Part shown: positions 14,392 through 21,230 of the stretch, piece after piece | Position numbering within the stretch: the stretch's first letter is position 1 | How the letters are laid out: the number at the start of each line of letters is the position of its first letter | Virus record (IMG/VR): IMGVR_UViG_3300030328_000666 | Coordinates: 1-30,173 of that record | Reading direction: 5' to 3' (one strand) | Origin: a virus | Length of the DNA: 30,173 nt | Position numbers and translations under genes: made by a program | Notes under the pieces: generated by a model | Databases searched by the model: none | What the model saw: the letters and a program-made list of their open reading frames with translations, nothing else | What the model was told of the DNA's origin: nothing

Positions 14392-14728
14392 AGAAGCAGA
14401 AGAAAACAAGTGGATTAAACTACAGAAAGAACACCCAGCATTACCTAAAGGTGATTGGAATGAGGAACAGAAAACCAAACAACCTTTGATTACTAAAGAC
14501 AACATCAATCCAGATCACTACAAGTCCAATGGAATAGAATGTATCGATGCTATGGTTGCTGCTTTTGGCCGAGCACAAGTAGTCAAGTGGGCAGAAGTCA
14601 ATGCTTTCAAATATATCTTTAGACTCAAACGTAAAGGATATAGACAAGATAACATTAAGAAAGCTATATGGATGCTTGAATTTGCTTTAGGTAAAGATCC
14701 AAGGAATAAAGGTAACGATGATGCCTAA
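14339..14728 (+). CDS. DUF3310 protein (T7 gp1.7-like nucleotide kinase family)
   Basis: 129 residues. The C-terminal 75 match the DUF3310 pattern: INPDHYKSNGIECIDAM, then FKYIFRLKRKGYRQDNIKKA and IWMLEFALG. This family is linked to the T7 gp1.7 nucleotide kinase, which affects dTMP metabolism and dideoxythymidine sensitivity. The N-terminal 45 residues are charged linker. It sits at the end of the replication operon, consistent with nucleotide supply. Confidence 0.75.
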   Translation: MSYNKSSQESTVKSVKTKEAEENKWIKLQKEHPALPKGDWNEEQKTKQPLITKDNINPDHYKSNGIECIDAMVAAFGRAQVVKWAEVNAFKYIFRLKRKGYRQDNIKKAIWMLEFALGKDPRNKGNDDA

Positions 14729-14897
14729 TTATATATTTAAACTAAAACAAAAAAACCCAACAACACTTAAGGCAAGAGCAGACAACATAAAGGAAGCCAA
14801 AGATAAAATAGTAAATAGATGCTTCAAGTCTTTCAATGGTCTTAGTGAGGAAGATTTTAGTCTTGAGTTGGATCGTGTCTTAAAGAACAAGAGGTGA
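14718..14897 (+). CDS. Small basic protein of unknown function
   Basis: 59 residues (MMPNYIFKLKQKNPTTLKAR...) starting inside the end of the DUF3310 gene; ATG 14721 is an equal alternative. It is basic, with a helical middle, and ends LDRVLKNKR. It continues the overlapping operon, which supports it being real. No family recognised. Confidence 0.5.
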   Translation: MMPNYIFKLKQKNPTTLKARADNIKEAKDKIVNRCFKSFNGLSEEDFSLELDRVLKNKR

Positions 14898-14902
14898 AGC
14901 AC

Positions 14903-15019
14903 ATGTGTTCTCAAGTAAAGAAGATACATAAAAACAAATACCGAATAACTACTGGCAAAACATTCCCAAGTAGAAACCTTGCACTGAAGTACATCCAATA
15001 TAAAACTAAAAGAAATTAG
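14903..15019 (+). CDS. Very small basic protein
   Basis: 38 residues (MCSQVKKIHKNKYRITTGKT...) with AGAGGTGAAG upstream of ATG 14903, just after the preceding stop. It is Lys-rich, reading like a compact beta unit (KYRITTGKTFPSRNLALKYI). It is the last gene before the large non-coding region. No family recognised. Confidence 0.45.
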   Translation: MCSQVKKIHKNKYRITTGKTFPSRNLALKYIQYKTKRN

Positions 15020-15030
15020 TAGATAACTTT

Positions 15031-15105
15031 GGGTAACAATGGATGACTATAGGCTTTAAACGACTCCTTAGAAATCTGTTGTTGCCCTTAGTTTTCTCTT
15101 TATTT
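15031..15105 (+). terminator. Possible terminator of the replication operon
   Basis: GGGTAACAA (15031-15039) can pair with TTGTTGCCC (15079-15087) over nine pairs, one G-U, followed by a T-rich stretch to 15105. The loop is long (39 nt). It sits where an operon end is expected, just before the promoter-like element at 15153. Confidence 0.4.
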
Positions 15106-15152
15106 GTCACTACGGTGAATCAATGGTTTACGCTAGATATCTAAGGTAGTTT

Positions 15153-15175
15153 ATTTAGGGTGACCTTAAGAGGAA
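15153..15175 (+). promoter_or_regulatory. Promoter/operator-like motif copy 4, before the late genes
   Basis: ATTTAGGGTGACCTTAAGAG followed by GAA. It matches copies 2 and 3 on both sides of the dyad and is the only strong copy ahead of the 15 kb late region. It is a candidate late promoter for the phage RNA polymerase. Confidence 0.55.
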
Positions 15176-15735
15176 CTGATAGTGATAGTTCTTATACTTA
15201 AGATGACTAAAGGTTTATTACTTTAATATTATAATTATTAAGTAAAACACTATAAAAACACCTTAGCCTTTAGTTATCTATAGTTCCCCCTAGATCCTTT
15301 GTAGATAGTTATAACTTTGACTCTCTCTTTCGTTATGATTGTCTACTAAGGATCTTCCCTTACTATTGTTTGTCTATTAATTGTATGTCTTCTTAAGAGT
15401 CCAAGACTTTGAGATCATTCCCTTTTTTTTCTTTAATTTAATGCCCTCAAAGCCAAAAAATTTCTGTTCGTCATCAAATGTCAAATGTCTGACGAATCAA
15501 AAGTAAAAATCAAACAAAAGGGGAACAGATTAGCTATCTGATTCACCTAAGATTGGCTTAAACACTGGCTTACAGGACTTCTGCTAGAAAAAAAGGATTG
15601 TTTAGCTAGAAATTGACCCCATTGGGATGAATGAAAATGGACTTCAAAAACTAAGGTAAAGGGTCGCGCTTGTTGTTGTTGTTGGACGTTGTTAAGAAGA
15701 GTCCAAATTTTGAAAACACTTAATATGAGAACATT
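15176..15735 (+). other. Non-coding region: AT-rich stretch and inverted repeats (candidate origin or structured RNA)
   Basis: I see no credible gene here. It begins just after the promoter-like motif. ACTAAAGG (about 15205) and CCTTTAGT (about 15266) are perfect inverted repeats that enclose a very AT-rich stretch. AGATCCTTTGTAGA (15292-15305) pairs with TCTACTAAGGATCT (15342-15355) at 13 of 14 positions. TTCGTCA (15477-15483) pairs with TGACGAA (15500-15506). A T8 run lies near 15423. GGGAACAGATTAG (15531-15543) exactly repeats an attP flank. Promoter followed by AT-rich DNA is the layout of the T7 primary origin, so an origin is plausible; a structured RNA is the alternative. Confidence 0.45.
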
Positions 15736-15903
15736 ATGAAAATAACATTTGAAGAAGAACTCATGAATAACGGTTTCTTCCATGTGCTTCCAGAGATTGA
15801 AATACAGATCTCAAGATTTGAAACACAAAAAAGAAAAAAGAATAGACTTATAGCCGTCCGTATAGGCTGGTTAGCATGGTCTCTATGGTTTGAATTTAAT
15901 TAA
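15736..15903 (+). CDS. Small protein of unknown function
   Basis: 55 residues (MKITFEEELMNNGFFHVLPE...). The second half is basic (RKKNRLIAVRIG) and ends in an aromatic-rich stretch, WLAWSLWFEFN. It is the first gene after the non-coding region and lies 17 nt before the tail-fibre gene. No clear ribosome site. Possibly membrane-associated, but the hydrophobic stretch is too short to call a TM segment. Confidence 0.45.
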   Translation: MKITFEEELMNNGFFHVLPEIEIQISRFETQKRKKNRLIAVRIGWLAWSLWFEFN

Positions 15904-15920
15904 TAAACGAGGTTACACAC

Positions 15921-16514
15921 ATGGCTCTTGAAAGCTCAACATACATCGATGGTCTAAATGCTTCTAATCCAGCAGCTACAGACTCCCTAAGTCAAGCTGA
16001 CGACCACTTACGTCTAATCAAGAGTACAGTAAAAGCCACGTTTCCTAATGTAAGTGGGGCAGTCACAGCTACTCACACCGAGTTAAATCTATTGGATGGC
16101 GTTACGTCTACTACAGCAGAACTCAATATCCTAGACGGTGTTACGTCTACTGCTGCTGAACTCAATATACTCGATGGAGTCACCAGTACAGCTGCGGAAC
16201 TCAATTTACTGGATGGTAGTACAGCAGGTACAGTAGTTGCCTCAAAAGCCATCGTAGCCGATAGCAACAAAGATATTACTGGTGGTCGTAACATAACATT
16301 GACTGGTGAAATCCAAGCTACAGTATTGGATATTAATGGTAATGGTGATGTCTCAGGAACATTAGATGTGGGTGTCCTAGATTTAGGTAACTGGACTATA
16401 GACCAAGTAGGAACTGACCTAAGATTTTTATACGATGGTACAGCCAAATTCAAAATTACCTCAGCAGGAGTTATTACAGCAACGGGTGATATTACAGCAT
16501 CAGGCAGTATCTAA
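15921..16514 (+). CDS. Tail fibre-like protein with 13-residue repeats
   Basis: 197 residues. The N terminus (YIDGLNASNPAATDSLSQAD, DHLRLIKSTVKATFPN) is a common start of marine podovirus fibre proteins. Residues 48-99 are four tandem 13-residue repeats of the type VTSTAAELNILDG. The rest is beta-rich and repetitive (GDVSGTLDVGVLDLG, GVITATGDITASGSI), with no receptor-binding tip recognised. It is short for a full fibre, so it may be an adaptor or the base of a multi-part fibre. An ACGAGG ribosome site precedes ATG 15921. Confidence 0.7.
   Translation: MALESSTYIDGLNASNPAATDSLSQADDHLRLIKSTVKATFPNVSGAVTATHTELNLLDGVTSTTAELNILDGVTSTAAELNILDGVTSTAAELNLLDGSTAGTVVASKAIVADSNKDITGGRNITLTGEIQATVLDINGNGDVSGTLDVGVLDLGNWTIDQVGTDLRFLYDGTAKFKITSAGVITATGDITASGSI
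16062..16217 (+). repeat. Four tandem 39-bp repeats in fibre gene
   Basis: Four copies encode V-T-x-T-x-x-E-L-N-[LI]-L-D-G. The DNA differs at many third positions, so the array is old or under protein-level selection rather than a fresh expansion. Confidence 0.85.
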
Positions 16515-16516
16515 TC

Positions 16517-18130
16517 ATGGGACAAATAATACCAATCAGAGGAATGTCTGAATCAGGAGTTATCACAGATGTTGATCCTGCTAGTCTACCTCTATCGGCT
16601 TTTACTAGAGCCAAGAATGTAAGATTTGATGAAGGTGCAGTCTTACGTTCCCCTGTCTTTAGAACAGTTAAAGCCAGCTTAGGTTTCAACCCAAGATACG
16701 TCTATGGTGTCAACCCCATCACAGGTTACTCTACTGTAGTCATAGCGACAGACACCTACGGCATACAAGAGTACGCTAACGGTTCACTCACAGACAGATC
16801 AGGATCTATAAGTGCGACATCGGCCAATGATTTAGTATGGACTGGCACTACCTTAGCCAACATAGTCTATCTCAACAGATCCGATAAAGTTCCTTCGTAT
16901 AAATTGATAGGGGGTACTAACTTTGCTGCCCTAACAAATTGGGACTCCAATTGGAGATGTGAGGCATTAAGATCTTATGGGGATTTCCTGATTGGTTTAA
17001 ACATGACGGAATCCTCTACTAACTACGGTACTAGAGTACGGTGGTCTAACATAGCGACTGCCAATGCTATCCCTGATTCATGGGATGCCTCTGATACCAC
17101 AAAGAGTGCTGGGTTTAATGATCTAGTACAAATGCAGTCTCCTATCATTGATGGAGCAACTCTAGGTACTAACTTTATTGTCTATTCCAAGAGTGACGTA
17201 TGGTTAATGGAATTTGTAGGTGGTACGTTTATATTTAACTTCCGTAAAGTATTTAGTGACATCGGTATAATCAATCAGAACTGTGCTATTGAAGTAGATA
17301 GCCGTCACTATGTATTTTCTGATAATGATATTTATGTCCACGATGGTAACACCAGAGAATCCATAGTAGACCAAAGAGTTAAGAACTACATTTTCCAAAG
17401 TTTAGACTCATCGAAGACCGATGTATGTTTTGTATCCAGACATCCAGAGTTAGAAGAAATCTATTTCTGTTATAACTCAGGGGATGATATGGCTGAGTTT
17501 ACGTCTTCCAATAGATGCAACAGAGCAGCCGTATACAACTATAAGAATGGCACTTGGTCATTCTTAGATTTACCTAATGTAGCATCAGCGAGTATAGCCA
17601 ACGTAAATTCAAGTAGTACCTATGCTAACTCTACAGCTTCTTATGAAACCATAGGTGGCTCATATTGGTCTCAACAGGCTAACTTTGATACCCATTGTAT
17701 TTTTGTAGGACAAGACAACAGCACTGATGGTATTACTTCAGATAAATTGTATGGATTAGACTTAAGTGATACTGGGTCACTTTCATTTGCTTTAGACAGT
17801 GAAGCTACTAAAGCTCCATTATTAGAAAGAAAAGGTATTGATTTAGATGAAATGGTAAAACTTTCGGGATACAAAGTTATTAGTAAAGTGTATCCACAGG
17901 TAACAACAAGCAATACAAGTAAGACTTTTTCATTTAACTTTGGTGCTGCCAATTTAATCAATGGTACTCCAAATTATGAAACGACTGTTACTTACGATAT
18001 CTCTACGGATCACAAGATAGACTCAAGAGCAGCAGGTAGATATTTATCTTATAAATTGTCTTTGCCTGATAACAAAGATTTCTCTTTTATTGGATTCGAT
18101 ATGGATGTATTAGTTACTGGTAGGAGATAG
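16517..18130 (+). CDS. Tail hub / DNA stabilisation protein, P22 gp10-like
   Basis: 537 residues. The opening (PLSAFTRAKNVRFDEGAVLR) and central segments (SYGDFLIGLNM, SDVWLMEFVGG, HYVFSDNDIYVHDG, RHPELEEIYFCYN) form repeated beta-blade-like units. This fits the propeller-type tail protein family that includes P22 gp10. Such proteins plug the portal and attach the tail needle or fibres. No signal peptide or TM segment. It starts two bases after the fibre gene stop. The family call rests on pattern and position rather than a decisive motif. Confidence 0.6.
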   Translation: MGQIIPIRGMSESGVITDVDPASLPLSAFTRAKNVRFDEGAVLRSPVFRTVKASLGFNPRYVYGVNPITGYSTVVIATDTYGIQEYANGSLTDRSGSISATSANDLVWTGTTLANIVYLNRSDKVPSYKLIGGTNFAALTNWDSNWRCEALRSYGDFLIGLNMTESSTNYGTRVRWSNIATANAIPDSWDASDTTKSAGFNDLVQMQSPIIDGATLGTNFIVYSKSDVWLMEFVGGTFIFNFRKVFSDIGIINQNCAIEVDSRHYVFSDNDIYVHDGNTRESIVDQRVKNYIFQSLDSSKTDVCFVSRHPELEEIYFCYNSGDDMAEFTSSNRCNRAAVYNYKNGTWSFLDLPNVASASIANVNSSSTYANSTASYETIGGSYWSQQANFDTHCIFVGQDNSTDGITSDKLYGLDLSDTGSLSFALDSEATKAPLLERKGIDLDEMVKLSGYKVISKVYPQVTTSNTSKTFSFNFGAANLINGTPNYETTVTYDISTDHKIDSRAAGRYLSYKLSLPDNKDFSFIGFDMDVLVTGRR

Positions 18131-18132
18131 AC

Positions 18133-18411
18133 ATGGCTATTAATGAGAAAACTGATGTAGTAACTGCTCGTTATAGTCGTAAAAACTACCCATCTATTGA
18201 CCGTAATGTAAAACAATATCTTATTGATGAATTTCAAAGGATAGAAAATACCTTGTTGTCAATGGCTGATGCCGACATACAAACTGTAGATAAAGCACCA
18301 AGCAACCCCAGAAGAGGCATGGTTAGATTTAATGTCTTGCCTTGGAATCCACTTGGCAACAACAGCCAAGGGTTAGTTGTCTACAATGGCACTGCTTGGG
18401 TAGCAGTATGA
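18133..18411 (+). CDS. Small virion-associated protein
   Basis: 92 residues with GGAGA before ATG 18133. The N-terminal half is helical (RNVKQYLIDEFQRIENTLLS). The C-terminal half ends GLVVYNGTAWVAV, a terminus common in phage fibre-related proteins (a G-x-x-x-Y-N-G-T-x-W beta strand). It may link fibre subunits to the tail. It overlaps the cupin gene by ATGA. Confidence 0.6.
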   Translation: MAINEKTDVVTARYSRKNYPSIDRNVKQYLIDEFQRIENTLLSMADADIQTVDKAPSNPRRGMVRFNVLPWNPLGNNSQGLVVYNGTAWVAV

Positions 18412-18902
18412 GTTCTTTATCAACAAGATTAAAAGCATCAGTCAGTCATCTACAGAATAAAATAGAAGAAGGTATCGATGAAGGTAAATTTGTAGATGCA
18501 ATACCAGATACCAGTCTACAGCATTATTTTTCACCAGTTATCGAAGAGTTTGGCTGTGGTCAATACGCTAGAGAATTAACTGTACCGAAAGGTATGACTT
18601 TTGTTGGGAAAATACATAAACATCCACACATCAGTATTTTATTAAAAGGCGAGCTAGTTGTTGTCTCTGAATCGGGACGCATACACATGAAAGCACCCCA
18701 TACTTGGGTTTCACCAATAGGTGCGAAAAGAGCTTTCTATGCTGTCGAAGATTCTGTTATGACAACAGTACATATAACTAAGCAAGAACCTAATTTAGAT
18801 CATCTAGATGCAATAGAAGATGAACTAATTACAGATTCTTATTCATCCATAGGGTTACCCGAACCCAATATAGAAAAGTATTTCCAATTAGGAAAAAAGT
18901 AA
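18408..18902 (+). CDS. Cupin-fold protein
   Basis: 164 residues from ATG 18408 (ATGA overlap); the frame is open to 18342 but the overlap start is more natural. Residues about 60-125 form a single cupin barrel: GKIHKHPHISILLKGELVVV holds the first His motif, and HTWVSPIGAKRAFYAVEDSV the second. Similar short cupin proteins occur beside tail genes in marine podoviruses. Whether it binds metal, sugar or is purely structural cannot be told from sequence. Confidence 0.7.
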   Translation: MSSLSTRLKASVSHLQNKIEEGIDEGKFVDAIPDTSLQHYFSPVIEEFGCGQYARELTVPKGMTFVGKIHKHPHISILLKGELVVVSESGRIHMKAPHTWVSPIGAKRAFYAVEDSVMTTVHITKQEPNLDHLDAIEDELITDSYSSIGLPEPNIEKYFQLGKK

Positions 18903-18915
18903 GAGGTATAACAAC

Positions 18916-19899
18916 ATGACATTCGTAGCAGCAGCTATCATAGGCTCGTCAGTAGTTGGTGGCATTGCTTCCAGTAGAGCAGCTAGTAAACAAGCTAGAG
19001 CACAGAGGGACGTTGCAGACACACAAGCAGAAGCCTTTAGATTTTCAAAGCCATACATAAAAGAAACTTATGAAGGCGGTCAAGCAGCATTGGCTGATGT
19101 ACTCAACAGAGGAGCTTATGGTGGTCAAACTTATGCAGCACCAGATCCATTTCAGCTATCAGGTAATATATATGCTGGAAATGTAGGACGGAATGTCGGA
19201 CAAGGTGCTCTTGATGCAGCATTGGCATCACAAGATTATGCCAGCAACTTTGGAGATCTTTATGGAAGAGCTATGGGTGACGACAGAATGGCTATAGCAC
19301 AACAGTATGCTATAGATAATGCTAATCCACTCGTTAATGCTGCAATGAGGGATGATTTCCGTAATCTAACTGAAAATACTTTAAGAAATACAGCAATGGG
19401 AGCTCAGGGTACAGGAAATACTAATGCCTCTACTAAAGCTGTTGCCGATGCAATAGCCAACAGAGGTTTCCAAGATAGACTAACGGATACTACAGCAAGA
19501 ATACAAGATAACTTAATTGATAGGTCTATAGCACAACAAGGCAGACAATTTGATGATGCCTTAGAAGCAACTCAGGGTATGGGTAGAAGCTATCTAGATT
19601 CTCTTAATGCCTCACAAAAGGCTGCTGAATTGATGACTGGTGCTGGTAGAAATCTTAGAGGTTTCGACCAAGGTTATCTCAATGACCTTAGAGCTGCCTA
19701 TGAACGTGACAGAGATTTTGCATTAGATAATCAAATCAAATACAGACAAGGCATCTTAGGTGATGCTGTGTATCAATCACCACAGAGTCCACAAGGTGTA
19801 TATGCAGATCCTACTGCTGCTGGCTTTGGTGGTGCTATACAGGGTGCAGGTATCGGCATGGATCTTGCTAAATTCTTTAAAGATATGAAGGAGGGGTAA
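18916..19899 (+). CDS. DNA ejection / internal virion protein (P22 gp7-like type)
   Basis: 327 residues. It starts with a Gly/Ala/Ser-rich hydrophobic segment (VAAAIIGSSVVGGIASSRAA) followed by a long Ala/Gln/Asp-rich helical body and ends in a Gly-rich hydrophobic stretch (GFGGAIQGAGIGMDLAKFFK). This layout is typical of podovirus proteins carried in the head and ejected with DNA to cross the envelope. Ribosome site AAGAGG. Two further ejection-type genes follow. Confidence 0.65.
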   Translation: MTFVAAAIIGSSVVGGIASSRAASKQARAQRDVADTQAEAFRFSKPYIKETYEGGQAALADVLNRGAYGGQTYAAPDPFQLSGNIYAGNVGRNVGQGALDAALASQDYASNFGDLYGRAMGDDRMAIAQQYAIDNANPLVNAAMRDDFRNLTENTLRNTAMGAQGTGNTNASTKAVADAIANRGFQDRLTDTTARIQDNLIDRSIAQQGRQFDDALEATQGMGRSYLDSLNASQKAAELMTGAGRNLRGFDQGYLNDLRAAYERDRDFALDNQIKYRQGILGDAVYQSPQSPQGVYADPTAAGFGGAIQGAGIGMDLAKFFKDMKEG

Positions 19900-19904
19900 A
19901 TAAA

Positions 19905-21224
19905 ATGGCAACAAACTTCAATTTAGGCAACCCTTATAGTTTTCCTTCGTTATCTAATGTTGCTAATCAGAATACTTTTAGACAACGTAATCCTAATGTA
20001 AAAACAGCAAGACAATTAGCCGAAGAAAGGCAAGCTGAAGAAGCAGCTAGACAAGCACTTATTTTAAATAGTGCTGGTGGTTTTGCCCCAATAAATACAA
20101 ATAATTTTAGGGGATCAACAGAACCCAGTGCATTTGCTAATGCTGTTCGTGGTATTGAATTTAAACCTAATGCTGTTGCTTTGGGCAACAAGATTGCAAG
20201 TCTTTACGATAGAAGAACACCAGAAGAAATTGCTGCTGAAAATGCAGCCGTTATGAATAACAACAATGTTACATCAGGTGGTGGTGGGGGATTAATAAGC
20301 AGTGCAAATGCAGCAGAATATGTACCAACACCATTTGACCCAAGTACAACCAATGATTTACTGCCTGATTATCTTCGTGTAGATAATTCAATGCCCCTAA
20401 GTGCTAAAGATATGATATTACAAGGAGCTGCTAGTGCTGCTTCTAATATTGAACAAACACCTAAGACAAGAAGAGGTTTTATGCAACGTCTAGGTGACAA
20501 AATTATGCAGGATGACCCGAATCAAATTGGTCTTAGTGAGACATTAAGAAGAGTGGGTGGAGCTATGGTCGGTGCATCAGGTCAGGGTGGTCTTGCAGCC
20601 TATCAAGCTGCTTCAGATGCCTATGGTGGCATCCAAGATGAAAACAGAAAATTAGCTCAGGCTGAACAAGCTAGATTAGATGCTATTAATGAAGCTGAAT
20701 TAGATAGACTAGCTACACAACAAGCAGCAGCAGCAGAGTTAATACAAGAAACTGCACCATTAATCCAAGACGCACAGGCTCAACAAACAGAGTTCAGTGA
20801 TCTTATAAACATAATAAGTGGAAATGACCCTGAGTTTGGCGATATCAATGCTGTTGGCATGACTAAAGGCAGTGAAACAGCACAATCAATAGGTGAAATG
20901 TTTGGTACTAAAGGTGCTATTGTGAGAAAACGACTGCAAAAATTAGTTATTGACTCTACATTGACTAAAACTGCTCGAACTAAAGGTGCTGTATCTGATA
21001 GAGAAATGGCACTATTCCAGTCTGATATTCCTTCTATGTATGCAGATGAATCAGTTTGGATCGATTGGCTTAATAGAGGCCTAAAACTTCACCAAGAAGC
21101 TGAAAGAAACCTCAGAAATAATGTGTTCCCTTATGCGAATGAAAATTCTATGCCTTCTGATGCACCCTTAGCTGGTTTCAGTAAAGAAGACGCTGATGTA
21201 CTTTCACAATATATTATGGACTAA
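19905..21224 (+). CDS. Probable internal virion / ejection protein
   Basis: 439 residues with a GGAGGGG ribosome site. It has an Asn-rich start, a helical Ala/Glu/Gln-rich middle (about 10-50 and 240-300) and a poly-Gly spot near 126-130 (SGGGGG). No enzyme motif is visible. Its place between two ejection-type genes suggests an internal virion protein. Confidence 0.5.
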   Translation: MATNFNLGNPYSFPSLSNVANQNTFRQRNPNVKTARQLAEERQAEEAARQALILNSAGGFAPINTNNFRGSTEPSAFANAVRGIEFKPNAVALGNKIASLYDRRTPEEIAAENAAVMNNNNVTSGGGGGLISSANAAEYVPTPFDPSTTNDLLPDYLRVDNSMPLSAKDMILQGAASAASNIEQTPKTRRGFMQRLGDKIMQDDPNQIGLSETLRRVGGAMVGASGQGGLAAYQAASDAYGGIQDENRKLAQAEQARLDAINEAELDRLATQQAAAAELIQETAPLIQDAQAQQTEFSDLINIISGNDPEFGDINAVGMTKGSETAQSIGEMFGTKGAIVRKRLQKLVIDSTLTKTARTKGAVSDREMALFQSDIPSMYADESVWIDWLNRGLKLHQEAERNLRNNVFPYANENSMPSDAPLAGFSKEDADVLSQYIMD

Positions 21225-21230
21225 CTCTTA

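Noticed and set aside
15547-15783. 78-residue minus-strand frame in the non-coding region
   Set aside because: Low-complexity translation, no ribosome site, and opposite to every other gene.
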